Shown piece by piece: positions 13,231 to 21,159 of a DNA stretch of 41,964 nt. Below the pieces are notes generated by a model. That model did not search any database. It was not told where the DNA came from and saw only the letters and a program-made list of their open reading frames with translations. The stretch covers positions 1 through 41,964 of IMG/VR virus record IMGVR_UViG_3300042562_000964; one strand, given 5' to 3'. The translations under genes were made by a program, and so were the position numbers. Numbering within the stretch: position 1 is the first letter of the stretch; each line of letters starts with the position of its first letter. This DNA is from a virus.

Positions 13231-13452
13231 CTAGAAGCAGTACACGCTAGTCTCGTCACCCATCCACACAGGGTACTCACGCTCCCCGGAGATAAATGAC
13301 ACATATCCCTTTGAACCTATAGACGGCTGCATTCCGGCAGACCCTGCAAGAGGGACTGACTCCTCTCCCCACACCTGAGGGATAACCACCAATATATCCC
13401 CATCCAGCGTACTGACTGCCTTCGCCTCGTATATCCCTGCGAAGTCAGCCAT
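13231..13452 (-). CDS. OB-fold baseplate-like protein (gpV/gp5 type), 73 aa
   Basis: All-beta protein with the layout of the OB domain of phage baseplate spike/hub proteins: start AGIYEAKAV, then VVIPQVWGE, a Pro/Gly turn (QPSIGSKGYVSFISG) and YPVWMG. Such domains connect hub and spike in contractile tails, but this gene lies in the replication operon, far from the baseplate genes at 30-42 kb. ATG 13452 shares its base with the stop of the SpoVS-like gene. Very short for a full spike, so only an OB module is present. Confidence 0.6.
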   Translation of the reverse strand: MADFAGIYEAKAVSTLDGDILVVIPQVWGEESVPLAGSAGMQPSIGSKGYVSFISGEREYPVWMGDETSVYCF

Positions 13453-13790
13453 TAGCGCTGAAATGTCTTAAACAAGATGGCGCTTATTTCCTTACCTTCA
13501 TTATCGGTGATGGTCTCAAACCCAACAATAAAGGCGAGGTCAATAGCTTTCTGGGCAAGGTGGCCACGAGCAATAGCTAGGGCCTTTACAGCCTGACCGA
13601 CTGCACCATGGCCAATAGCCCGGATCTCTGGGTAGACCTGAGTGTCACAAACAGCCCGGAAGATAGCAGTAGCTGCAGCCTGAGGAGCAGTGCTGGAGGA
13701 TACTCGAAGCATCTTTGGGTAGGGACCCGGAGAGGTCCCGTCGGGGAGTAGTTCAGCAGATTCCACAGTAGGTCCCTCAATCGGTGTCAC
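13452..13790 (-). CDS. SpoVS-like protein
   Basis: Residues 27-112 match stage V sporulation protein S: MLRVSSSTAPQAAATAIFRA, then EIRAIGHGAVGQAVKALAIA and RGHLA, then a strand-rich end with ISAILFKTFQR. SpoVS is a small Alba-like fold that modulates sporulation in Bacillus; its molecular role is not settled. The signature AIGxGAxxQAVKAxAIARG is well kept. Start is GTG 13790 with GGGGGA about 8 bases upstream, overlapping the nuclease gene by 14 bases. Expressed with recombination nucleases, so a nucleic-acid role in the phage is plausible. Confidence 0.9.
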   Translation of the reverse strand: MTPIEGPTVESAELLPDGTSPGPYPKMLRVSSSTAPQAAATAIFRAVCDTQVYPEIRAIGHGAVGQAVKALAIARGHLAQKAIDLAFIVGFETITDNEGKEISAILFKTFQR

Positions 13791-14184
13791 TAGAGATATC
13801 CCCCATCCTAATCACACGATCAGCATTAAAGTAGCCAACTGACTCCATAAGGGATAAAAGATCAGTTAAAGGTAAGACTGCGTACCAATCTTTAGGGTCA
13901 GGTTTACCCCTCGGGCGAGCTGCAATAAAGCCAATATCTGCAGAATCATTATTAACCTCGGCCTTTAACTCATTAAGCCATGTAGAAATAGAAGCGGTGT
14001 CTCCAGTGGCTGCCTTTACCTCGACAACTACCTTCCTAATGCCAGCAATATCTCCACGATCTAGAACGCCTTCTAATCTCCGGCGCTCCACTAGAAGCCC
14101 CCACACCTGCTGAAGGTGGGTAACCATCTTCACCTCGGTGTCAACACCCCACCGCTTTGCGGACTGGGGACTTCTCTTAGCCAC
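13777..14184 (-). CDS. PD-(D/E)XK nuclease, Holliday-junction-resolvase-like, 135 aa
   Basis: Restriction-fold pattern: E17 in GVDTEVKM, D45 in LDRGDIAG, and E55-x-K57 in VVVEVKA, then TWLNELKAEVNND with the helix expected of small resolvases. These acidic residues and the Lys bind Mg2+ and cut DNA. The GDIAG plus EVK spacing is typical of phage PD-(D/E)XK proteins labelled Holliday junction resolvase. Branch specificity cannot be read from sequence. Located with RecA-like and Cas4-like genes, consistent with replication-coupled recombination. Confidence 0.8.
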   Translation of the reverse strand: MAKRSPQSAKRWGVDTEVKMVTHLQQVWGLLVERRRLEGVLDRGDIAGIRKVVVEVKAATGDTASISTWLNELKAEVNNDSADIGFIAARPRGKPDPKDWYAVLPLTDLLSLMESVGYFNADRVIRMGDISSDTD

Positions 14185-14672
14185 TATGGAGTTCCTCTAT
14201 CGTTACGACGGTCTACGGGATCTCTACCGATCCTACGACTTAACTCCCGGCTGATGAACGATGCTGTCCTAGCGAGGCTGCCCTGCTGCTCAGAAAGAAC
14301 CTTGCGTAGTGCGTAGGCCATGACTAGACGGTCAGACGCAGCCTCTACCACAGGGTCAAGCTTGGCAGCAGACTTAGCCTCAGTGACAGTGGGCGACTTC
14401 TTGTCTGAAGTAAACAAAGACAGGAACCTAGCCTCAGCTATCTTTAGAGAGTTAGTAGCCCGAAGCTCCTCGACCTCCGCCCGGACTAGTTCCTCTGCAA
14501 TGAAGTTCTCCCATGCAACATAGCGGGAGAACACTGACATGAGCGCCCTGTCTGGCAGATCAGTGATATCCGCCGGGACCTCAGGGATATCGTCACTTGG
14601 CCGGTCCCACAACCTTACGTCGTTTAGCCCCGGTTGACCGCTTAACTCCTCGTTTGACTGTTTCCTCAGCAT
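14184..14672 (-). CDS. Hypothetical helical protein in recombination block, 162 aa
   Basis: I use ATG 14672 because AAGGAGCAAGG precedes it, giving an 80-base overlap with the Cas4-like gene; ATG 14708 is longer but has no such site. The protein is mostly helical: WENFIAEELVRAEVEELRAT, EAKSAAKLDPVVEAASDRLV and a basic end SRELSRRIGRD. It could be a recombination mediator or a DNA-bound scaffold given its neighbours, but no motif proves it. The large overlap with the preceding frame is unusual here. Confidence 0.72.
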   Translation of the reverse strand: MLRKQSNEELSGQPGLNDVRLWDRPSDDIPEVPADITDLPDRALMSVFSRYVAWENFIAEELVRAEVEELRATNSLKIAEARFLSLFTSDKKSPTVTEAKSAAKLDPVVEAASDRLVMAYALRKVLSEQQGSLARTASFISRELSRRIGRDPVDRRNDRGTP

Positions 14673-15567
14673 CCTTGCTCCTTGGTTCTTTAGATCCCCA
14701 GCACACATCTACATATTCACATGACTTACATACTGGGCCACCCGCACTTGCCCAGTGAGGATGCTCAGGAGGAGATCCAGCACGCACTGACGCCCCGACA
14801 GTGTGGGCGTCTTCTAGTAGCGATGACACTAGATCAGGGTTGTACTTAACCTTAAATTCCCGAGCAGCCTGCGTAGGCTTCCACTCGTACAGGAATATGA
14901 TCTCGTCGGTGTCCTTCAGGTACTCGTGACACTCTGGGGCTAGGGACAGGTATAGGTTCCCCTGCTTAAGGTGAGACGGTAGTGGCCTAGAGATGGCCGA
15001 CCACAGCTCGTCCAGAGTACGGTCGCCCGAAGTGAACTGGTTGAACAACGACGGAGCCTCGAACCGGACGGTACCGATCCCTACAGACTTAATCTCGATG
15101 AGCCGAACTTTCCCATCCTCACACAAGACCGCACCATCGGCGTGGCCAATAATGTGATGCTTCTCGCTATAGAGCGGGACCTCCCGGTACTCCACCTTGC
15201 CGCCACAGCGACAGGTCTCAGGAGAGAGGGCGAAGAACACATCATCACATGACATGCATTTCCACTTACCCCAAAGTATGCCCATGTCACGGAGCCACCC
15301 TTGCCACCGACGGTGGATAGCATGACCCTCTGCGAATACGTTAGCCAGCTGGAACCCGATGGGCTTGACGTTCTTAGCATCCTCACCGATGATCCGGAAG
15401 TAGGGCCTACGAGGACACCAATCAGCCTTAACCATCTCAGATGGATGCACGAACGACATGTCCCTGTCAGGGTCGACTACTGCAGCCTCCCTCATGGCAT
15501 GTCTGCGTATCTGGGGCAACAGGGTCTCGCCAGTAGCCTTGAAGCTATTTCTTCGTATATCAACCAT
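14593..15567 (-). CDS. Cas4-like exonuclease (RecB family) with Fe-S cysteines
   Basis: A 324-aa protein with the Cas4/RecB layout: C51 in WCPRRPYF, H82, D144 in GHADG, E158-x-K160 in IEIKS, Q202 in KQGNLYL, and C280, C283, C289 near the end. C51 with the three C-terminal Cys fits the 4Fe-4S cluster of Cas4, and H82, D144, E158, K160 and Q202 form the metal-dependent nuclease site. Between them is an extra CMSC/CRC zinc-ribbon (C104, C107, C119, C121) not expected in minimal Cas4. No cas1 or CRISPR array is nearby, so it is a phage recombination or replication nuclease. Confidence 0.9.
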   Translation of the reverse strand: MVDIRRNSFKATGETLLPQIRRHAMREAAVVDPDRDMSFVHPSEMVKADWCPRRPYFRIIGEDAKNVKPIGFQLANVFAEGHAIHRRWQGWLRDMGILWGKWKCMSCDDVFFALSPETCRCGGKVEYREVPLYSEKHHIIGHADGAVLCEDGKVRLIEIKSVGIGTVRFEAPSLFNQFTSGDRTLDELWSAISRPLPSHLKQGNLYLSLAPECHEYLKDTDEIIFLYEWKPTQAAREFKVKYNPDLVSSLLEDAHTVGASVRAGSPPEHPHWASAGGPVCKSCEYVDVCWGSKEPRSKDAEETVKRGVKRSTGAKRRKVVGPAK

Positions 15568-15889
15568 CTATATCCTCCAACCCACTTATCTCTAGAAAGT
15601 CATCCTCATGCAGTAACACATACTTGCGATTACCGATCTCTATATGCATTGCAGGAATCCGGTCATCTAACAAGGCATGCTTCCGAAGCTGCTCTAAGGC
15701 ATCAACACGGATAGATATCGACTTGATGTTGTCAGTACGCTTCATCTCCCAGAGGTATCCGGGACTTCTCACGTCCTGACGCTTCCTCCATCCAGATCCG
15801 GAGCCGGGATTAACCCGCCCGCCGAGCATCTTGGCAAGGCGATCCTCCTGCTTATCTGACTTTATCCGTATCGCTTTAAAGTCAGGCAT
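15560..15889 (-). CDS. PD-(D/E)XK nuclease, resolvase-like, 109 aa
   Basis: From ATG 15889 the protein reads MPDFKAIRIKSDKQEDRLAK, then NPGSGSG, D39 in RKRQDV and E48-x-K50 in LWEMKRTD, followed by helices and a last strand (RKYVLLHEDDF). This is the small family with K-x-x-E-x-x-x-A, GSG turn, D and ExK. A longer start at 15910 has a plausible GAGG upstream and cannot be excluded. The gene overlaps the recombinase stop by 8 bases. The specific DNA target is unknown; it is a second nuclease, with the PD-(D/E)XK resolvase-like one at 13777-14184. Confidence 0.8.
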   Translation of the reverse strand: MPDFKAIRIKSDKQEDRLAKMLGGRVNPGSGSGWRKRQDVRSPGYLWEMKRTDNIKSISIRVDALEQLRKHALLDDRIPAMHIEIGNRKYVLLHEDDFLEISGLEDIDG

Positions 15890-16910
15890 CCTTAGCCAAT
15901 GGTGCAGCATGGAACCTAACCTCAGACTCCACGGACTTAAACAAGTCTGGGGTAGACCGGAGGACCATCAGCGACTCGTCCTTGGACTTACCAATACGGT
16001 CACCGAGGTACGAGTAGGTGCTGCCGCCACGCTCAATAATCCCGTACGCAACTGCGATATTAAATAGTTCTTTAACTGAATCAAACTGACCAGCAGCGAA
16101 ACCGGGCACGTTCTCAAAGTAGAAGTCAACAGCTCCTGCTCGGAATACAGGGGCAGTCTTATTCTTAATAGTCTTGGCTTTCATGGTGATACCCACACGG
16201 GACTTAGAATCACTGATGATCCAATCATCCCGAGCTACCTCGACCCGAGTGAAGTACTCATAGTCCTTGGCCTTGCCACCGGGAGTTGTCCGAGGATCTC
16301 CGAACATAACCCCAATGCTCTCCCTCCACTGATTAATAACAATCCCAGTCCACTGGCGATCATCTTCAATGAGGGAACGCCTGCCGGTCTTGCGACCTTT
16401 GCGGTAGAACTTGGCCGACAACTTAGCCCCGAGAGCCACCCCAGCGTCCTTAACCTCTTTCTCAGCCTCGTCACCGGGGACTAGGGCAGGGTAGGAGTCA
16501 ATAACGATGCAGTCGTAGGCACGAACATCTAGGGCCTGCACGATGATCTCAAAGACATGCTCCATGACGTTGGTCTCGATGATGTCAACCCGGTTGAGAT
16601 CCATGCCAGCTGTCTCAGCCCAGCCAGACACAAAGTCCTCTGCGGCTATCCACAGTGTCTCAAAGTTAGGGTCCTTAGCCTGATTGGCGGCAACAGTCTT
16701 CATTGCCAGAACGGTCTTACCAGACGATGGCTGCCCGATGACCTCATTCCAGTGATTTACTGGCCATCCCCCTCCGAGCATTAGATCGAACGACAGCGAT
16801 CCAGTCGTAATGCGCTGCACTACACGATCCTTCAGGTCAGACCCGCTAATCAGGGTCTCATCCCCGTACTTCTTATTTACGGCCTTTAATAGGTCTTGTC
16901 TGACGCTCAC
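15882..16910 (-). CDS. RecA/UvsX-like recombinase
   Basis: A 342-aa RecA-fold ATPase: Walker A GQPSSGKT at 59-66, catalytic Glu near E91, Walker B CIVIDSY (D138), the signature VINQWRES near 191-198, and loop-2-like GGKAKDYEYFTRVEV at 211-225. These drive strand exchange on ssDNA. Starts at GTG 16910 with AGGAG and overlaps the zinc-ribbon gene stop (TAGTG). Sits between the DNA polymerase and two nucleases, so it probably serves recombination-dependent replication and repair. Closer to UvsX-type than bacterial RecA in length, by comparison from memory. Confidence 0.93.
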   Translation of the reverse strand: MSVRQDLLKAVNKKYGDETLISGSDLKDRVVQRITTGSLSFDLMLGGGWPVNHWNEVIGQPSSGKTVLAMKTVAANQAKDPNFETLWIAAEDFVSGWAETAGMDLNRVDIIETNVMEHVFEIIVQALDVRAYDCIVIDSYPALVPGDEAEKEVKDAGVALGAKLSAKFYRKGRKTGRRSLIEDDRQWTGIVINQWRESIGVMFGDPRTTPGGKAKDYEYFTRVEVARDDWIISDSKSRVGITMKAKTIKNKTAPVFRAGAVDFYFENVPGFAAGQFDSVKELFNIAVAYGIIERGGSTYSYLGDRIGKSKDESLMVLRSTPDLFKSVESEVRFHAAPLAKDA

Positions 16911-17317
16911 TAGGATACTCCTGAGTAGTTGGAAGGGTCACCCTGCTCAAACAGACCACCGGAGTAGCCACAATCGAAACATGATGGTGCCGGTGGAGGG
17001 CCACGATGGGTCCCCTGCGCACGGCTAAAGAAGTGGTTCCCGCCACACTTTGGACAACGCTGCGTTTCTGTTCGGGTAGCTTCCCCGCCTTGCCATTGTG
17101 CCATACCTGCGACCACGTCATGGACATTATTAAGCGCAGGGTCATGGACATTATTAAGCGCAGGCTGCTGGGGCGGGGGAACATACTGCTGCTGAGGCTG
17201 GACGTATTGCTGCTGTTGAGGCGGCGGAGCTTGCTGTTGCTGTTGCTGTTGCTGCGTATGTTGAGCTACACGAGAGCCAACATTACGGGCGTACCACCCA
17301 GAAGAGTCACCGGCCAT
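16910..17317 (-). CDS. Q-rich linker plus zinc-ribbon protein
   Basis: ATG 17317 (MAGDSSGWYAR), after AAGGTGG. Residues 20-60 are almost all Gln/Pro/Tyr, followed by a directly repeated PALNNVHD pair from an exact 24-base duplication. The C-terminal third has CPKC (residues 89-92) and, 23 residues on, CFDC, a typical four-Cys zinc ribbon. It precedes the recombinase and follows the polymerase, and might be a ssDNA or protein-recruiting adaptor. The flexible low-complexity region suggests a tether. No family recognised. Confidence 0.8.
   Translation of the reverse strand: MAGDSSGWYARNVGSRVAQHTQQQQQQQQAPPPQQQQYVQPQQQYVPPPQQPALNNVHDPALNNVHDVVAGMAQWQGGEATRTETQRCPKCGGNHFFSRAQGTHRGPPPAPSCFDCGYSGGLFEQGDPSNYSGVS
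17117..17164 (-). repeat. Exact 24-base tandem duplication
   Basis: Two identical 24-base units, 17117-17140 and 17141-17164, each encoding PALNNVHD in frame within the Q-rich zinc-ribbon gene. Identity of both copies suggests a recent slippage event. Confidence 0.9.
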
Positions 17318-17341
17318 TACAACCACCACCTTGATTCGTAG

Positions 17342-19435
17342 TTACTTCGCACTTACCCATGTATACCCAATCCCTCCTTCAGCCAGCAGCGGAACCTTCC
17401 CGAGAACTGGCGTGCCATCTCCTAGCGATACGTTACCCATTACATGAAGTAACTGCGCTAGTACCTCTTCTGACTTATCTACTGAGGTCTCTACCACGAT
17501 CTCATCATGGACTGTCAATAGCATACGGGTGTCCCCCGAGCATACTGATTTAGAAACATCCACTAGAGCCATCTTCATGATGTTGGCAGCAAACCCTTGG
17601 ATCACGGCATTTACTGCCTGCCTCTGCGCACGCTGCACATCGTACTCATTATCGCTAAATAGGCCCGGGAGCCTGCGCCGCCGACCAGTAGGTGGAATGA
17701 CCACATAAGGAGGATGCAGTGTAGGGGAGCTACGGTCCCCATTCCTAACAGCATCGTGAATGATCTGAGACTTCATCCGCTGGAGTCCACCGAAAGCCTC
17801 GAAATAGCTATTGATGATGTCCTCGCACTCTTGAAGAGGACGATGCACACTCTGCTGCAGCTTCTTAGCACCGCCGCCATAGATAATGAGGAAGTTAACT
17901 ACCTTGCCTACTACAGACCGCTCCTCATCAGTAACGTCTTCCATGGGCTTCTGGAGTGCTCCTGCTGCAGCTGCCCGGTGAATATCCTCACCAGTCGACA
18001 AGACTCGAACCATCTCAGGATCTCCCGAAACGTGGGCGGCAACTCTAAGCTCAATCTGGGAGTAATCAGCCACTACAAGTATGCGGCCCTTACTCTGGTC
18101 GGCTACAAAGCATTCTCTGAAGCTCTTGCCCAGATCACTCCTGACCGGGATCTGCTGGAGATTCGGCTCAGAAGAACTAAGTCGTCCTGTGTCTGTGCGA
18201 TGCAGGTTGAACCTAGTCCGGACTCGACCACCGTCTAGGATATCTCCCTTGGAGAATGGCTTCACAAATGCAGTGTGAAGCTTAGCTAGCTCAGTGTGAG
18301 TCTTAAACAATGCAGCTAGCTCGTTGGTATCAGCGTACTTAGCTAGGATACCGGCATCTAGCTTATCTAGACCCTTTGGCGTCTGCCCTAAAGGTTTAAG
18401 ACCCTGACCGCCCTCGGACACTGGCCCGAATAGGAACTTACGCTTAGCAGCTAGGTTAGTCAGCGGGAACTTAACTCCGCAGATGCGGGCTACGTCCACC
18501 TCTAGCTGCTTAACCTCTAGAGCTAGATGAGTGTCTAGCCGAGAAACAGCGCCCTTATCAATCATAATACCGGCCTGCTCCATGCCCATCAAAGGGCCAT
18601 ACAGACTCATATCAAGATCCCACGCCGCAAGTAGATCCTCCTCGGCCATGACCCGCATTATTCGACGGTACAGGCGGTGGGTGAACGTAACGTCCTGAGC
18701 GCAGTAGCGAGCGGCGTCGGCTAGGGAGAAGTTCTCTACACCGGCTTTACCCATCTCTGGATAGAACTTCTGGGCTACGGCACGATCTGAGGACCGGATG
18801 CCAAGGTACCACTCACGGGTAACAGGCTTGAGACCCTTCTGAAGCCGAGACTCATCTAGCAGGTGGATACCCACGAGGGTGTCAGCATAAGGACCCGGAG
18901 GGATCTCCCCGCCCCAGTACTTAGCCATAGAATGAAGGTCATACTTCAGGTTATGGTTAATGATTAGCCGATCCGAGAAGAAGATAGGCCGCAGAGCTGC
19001 GAACACAACATCTGGGCGAAGCTGCTTAGGCGGAGGAGCAAACGTAGCAGGGTGGGTAACTGTATGAGGAGTGCCTAGAGTCATCTGACTAGGGTCACGC
19101 TTCAATGGCCTACGGGTGGACAGATTATATTCCTGACGCCGACAGACATCAGTGACCATCTCCCCGTTAGGGTGGTTAATCGGTATGAGGTGCACAGCCG
19201 TATCAGTAGATATGGCTATCCAAGTAACCTCATTACGGATAGGGTTCAGCCCCCCAATAGTTTCAATATCAACAACAAAGCTGTCATGACTCTCAAGGTC
19301 AGCTACTACTGCGTCTAACTGATCAGCGGTTAACACCACCATCGGGTTATCACGGCGAGCTGGAGGAGCCAGAGGAAGTGCTTCCCCCGGCTCCACAACA
19401 GTCTTGACCTTCGTTATGGTCGGCTCATCAGGCAT
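17342..19435 (-). CDS. polA: DNA polymerase I family (3'-5' exo plus polymerase)
   Basis: A 697-aa family A polymerase. Proofreading motifs: D56-x-E58 (FVVDIETI), N162 and D166 (INHNLKYDL), Y244-x3-D248 (YCAQD). Polymerase motifs: RTDTGRLSS (about 413-421) followed by EPNLQQIP, motif A D457 in VVADYSQIEL, O-helix K511, F515, Y519 in GKVVNFLIIYG, and motif C H643-D644-E645. There is no 5' nuclease domain. The O-helix Arg is at R506, five residues before K511, where the usual spacing is four. F515 (not Tyr) resembles E. coli Pol I. Start chosen at ATG 19435, 8 bases inside the upstream stop. Confidence 0.96.
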   Translation of the reverse strand: MPDEPTITKVKTVVEPGEALPLAPPARRDNPMVVLTADQLDAVVADLESHDSFVVDIETIGGLNPIRNEVTWIAISTDTAVHLIPINHPNGEMVTDVCRRQEYNLSTRRPLKRDPSQMTLGTPHTVTHPATFAPPPKQLRPDVVFAALRPIFFSDRLIINHNLKYDLHSMAKYWGGEIPPGPYADTLVGIHLLDESRLQKGLKPVTREWYLGIRSSDRAVAQKFYPEMGKAGVENFSLADAARYCAQDVTFTHRLYRRIMRVMAEEDLLAAWDLDMSLYGPLMGMEQAGIMIDKGAVSRLDTHLALEVKQLEVDVARICGVKFPLTNLAAKRKFLFGPVSEGGQGLKPLGQTPKGLDKLDAGILAKYADTNELAALFKTHTELAKLHTAFVKPFSKGDILDGGRVRTRFNLHRTDTGRLSSSEPNLQQIPVRSDLGKSFRECFVADQSKGRILVVADYSQIELRVAAHVSGDPEMVRVLSTGEDIHRAAAAGALQKPMEDVTDEERSVVGKVVNFLIIYGGGAKKLQQSVHRPLQECEDIINSYFEAFGGLQRMKSQIIHDAVRNGDRSSPTLHPPYVVIPPTGRRRRLPGLFSDNEYDVQRAQRQAVNAVIQGFAANIMKMALVDVSKSVCSGDTRMLLTVHDEIVVETSVDKSEEVLAQLLHVMGNVSLGDGTPVLGKVPLLAEGGIGYTWVSAK

Positions 19436-20189
19436 ACTCGCCCGTGTCAGCCAACTCCAGAGCAAGCTCCTTGAGGTCCTTAAGGGAAACAGCCTGCTTC
19501 TCGATATCCGCAGCAGTGTAGAGAACTAGCGCATCAAGGCTGTCCTGATCGGCTGGGGACACATCGTATGACTCCATCAGGAGCGAGGAACGGACCGGGA
19601 GGATATTGGTCTGAGTATTCATCTTCGAGCCAACCTTGTTGACTGCGAAGTAGCCCTTAGAGAGGGGACCGATCTTCGGGTCGCTGTTGTACTGCTTGAG
19701 GAGGGCTGCAGGCTTTGCGCCAGCATCCCATGTCTTAACAGTGGGGTACCCGTCAGCATCGATCAGCGCTACGTTGAACGCAATAACAGTCTGGGCACGG
19801 TTGCCACCATCACAGATGGGGCACTCTCCGACACTGGAGCGGCACTGGTAGGTACGGGTCTTGCGAACTCCGCCAACCATACGCTCTACCCAGTGACGGG
19901 AATACGAGGCATACGGCTGATCTTCCAGAAACTTAACGATCTGGATATCATTCGTGATCTTCAAGGAGGATGCAAAGCCACTGTTTGCGTTCACAGTGCG
20001 ATCCATAGCTCCCCAACCAGCCTTAACTACAGAGAGTCGATTAGACCCAGCAACAGCTGAGCGCTGCTCCCTGTTGTGGGCAGCTTCCTCATCGGACAAG
20101 GGAGTGATCTCCCCAGCAGCCACGGCCTGCTTAAAGCTCTTGCGAGCAGGCGCAGCCTCTTCTTCTTCGTAAAACTCTTCGTCTGACAT
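19428..20189 (-). CDS. gp32-like ssDNA-binding protein
   Basis: A 253-aa protein with an acidic N-terminus, then a core carrying H99, C116, C123 and C126 (SRHW, TYQC, GECPIC). That H-C-C-C order and spacing resemble the zinc subdomain of T4 gp32 (H64, C77, C87, C90). Surrounding strands and IGPLSKGYFAVNKVG fit an OB fold. The C-terminal segment is acidic, as in proteins that recruit partners through a tail. Position directly before the polymerase supports replication use. The gp32 comparison is by motif and is not a full alignment. Confidence 0.75.
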   Translation of the reverse strand: MSDEEFYEEEEAAPARKSFKQAVAAGEITPLSDEEAAHNREQRSAVAGSNRLSVVKAGWGAMDRTVNANSGFASSLKITNDIQIVKFLEDQPYASYSRHWVERMVGGVRKTRTYQCRSSVGECPICDGGNRAQTVIAFNVALIDADGYPTVKTWDAGAKPAALLKQYNSDPKIGPLSKGYFAVNKVGSKMNTQTNILPVRSSLLMESYDVSPADQDSLDALVLYTAADIEKQAVSLKDLKELALELADTGEYA

Positions 20190-20659
20190 TATGTGCGGTC
20201 CTTCGCTGTTTGATCACGGAGTATGGACAGGAACAACTCTGTTACCTGAGCCGTGAATTGTTTATTTGGTGGTTTCTGATGTACATCTGTGATGACTCGC
20301 AAACGATTGCAGATCTCAAGGATTCCCTCGATCTGCTCACGAGTCCACAGCCTTCGGCCCTTCGGTACAGTTCCGTACGTTGGGGTAACCTCAGGAGCTG
20401 GGGAACGGAACGGGGATCTTGGCAAGACCCCTTTATTTTCCCAAGAACGAATGGTCACTGAACTACGGTTCAGCGCCTTAGACAGGTGGCCTATGGTGAA
20501 GAACTCAAGGTTCTCCCCGTTGATGAAGTAGAAGGTGGGCTTATAGTCCCAACCCTGCTCTTCAACAGTAGGCTCGGGATCTGGCCGATTAACTGGTGGC
20601 CTAAACCCCGGGAACGACTGAGACGGGTCGGTGCTATCGAAGCGATTCTGCTGGTTCAT
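20189..20659 (-). CDS. MerR-like helix-turn-helix protein
   Basis: A 156-aa protein. Residues 55-77 read TIGHLSKALNRSSVTIRSWENKG in pieces: TIGHLSKAL, then VTIRSWENKGVLP, the winged-helix start of MerR-type regulators. This is followed by PKGRRLWTREQIEGILEICN, the conserved wing and helix. A short C-terminal helix follows without a metal- or ligand-binding domain. ATG overlaps the upstream stop in ATGA. Likely a DNA-binding regulator or initiation helper inside the operon, but its operator is unknown. The N-terminal 40 residues are Pro-rich. Confidence 0.85.
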   Translation of the reverse strand: MNQQNRFDSTDPSQSFPGFRPPVNRPDPEPTVEEQGWDYKPTFYFINGENLEFFTIGHLSKALNRSSVTIRSWENKGVLPRSPFRSPAPEVTPTYGTVPKGRRLWTREQIEGILEICNRLRVITDVHQKPPNKQFTAQVTELFLSILRDQTAKDRT

Positions 20660-21096
20660 CCTCGGACCACCTTAAATGCGAATGTCTCTTTGCCGGGGGT
20701 GTAGAGGGCACTGACAGCGTCATCTGAGATCTTCCCAGCGAACGCAAGAGCCAGAAGAGCGTCCTCGTTAATGGTCTTGATAGTTTCTACGACCACTACC
20801 TCGTCTTCAATCCCCTCGGCCTCGATGAGCGCCCATGCGGCATCCTCATCGAAGTTAGTGGGGCAGCGACGCTCGGCCTTGATGGCTGCGATGACTTCGC
20901 CCTGCTCGTCAGTGAAGTCGTCATCGTTAAACCGGTACCAGTAAGAACCGTTCTCCGGGTCTTCTACGTCCCCTTGTTCGAGGAGAAAGTCCTTTAACAG
21001 GGCCTTGTACTTGTCCTCAGACTTGGCAGCGGTTTCCCGCAGCCTACGGGCCTTGAGGTGCTCCGATAGTGAACGTCTTACATCAAACTTAGACAT
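20656..21096 (-). CDS. Hypothetical acidic protein, 146 aa
   Basis: ATG 21096 follows AAGGAG. The N-terminal third is a charged helix (LSEHLKARRLRETAAKSEDK), the middle contains YWYRFNDDDFTDEQGE, and the C-terminus has helices plus TPGKETFAFKVVRG. Highly acidic overall. No family recognised. It begins a segment with a possible promoter about 35 bases upstream (21130-21158). Confidence 0.78.
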   Translation of the reverse strand: MSKFDVRRSLSEHLKARRLRETAAKSEDKYKALLKDFLLEQGDVEDPENGSYWYRFNDDDFTDEQGEVIAAIKAERRCPTNFDEDAAWALIEAEGIEDEVVVVETIKTINEDALLALAFAGKISDDAVSALYTPGKETFAFKVVRG

Positions 21097-21129
21097 GCTG
21101 TGCTCCTTGTGGTGACTTGCGATGAGATG

Positions 21130-21158
21130 ACAGTAACAGCTCTAAAGCAACTAAGCAA
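21130..21158 (-). promoter_or_regulatory. Possible promoter upstream of the 146-aa gene
   Basis: TTGCTT (21158-21153), 17-base spacer and TACTGT (21135-21130) on the minus strand, in one of the few gaps of the operon. The -35 box is weak, so this is tentative. Confidence 0.3.
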
Positions 21159-21159
21159 C

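Noticed and set aside
14672-14708. Longer start (ATG 14708) for the 162-aa gene
   Set aside because: It lacks a ribosome-binding site and extends further into the Cas4-like gene; ATG 14672 has AAGGAG.
17170-17260. CAG/CTG-type triplet run as a regulatory repeat
   Set aside because: It is the coding region of the Gln-rich segment; the repeat is explained by codon reuse.
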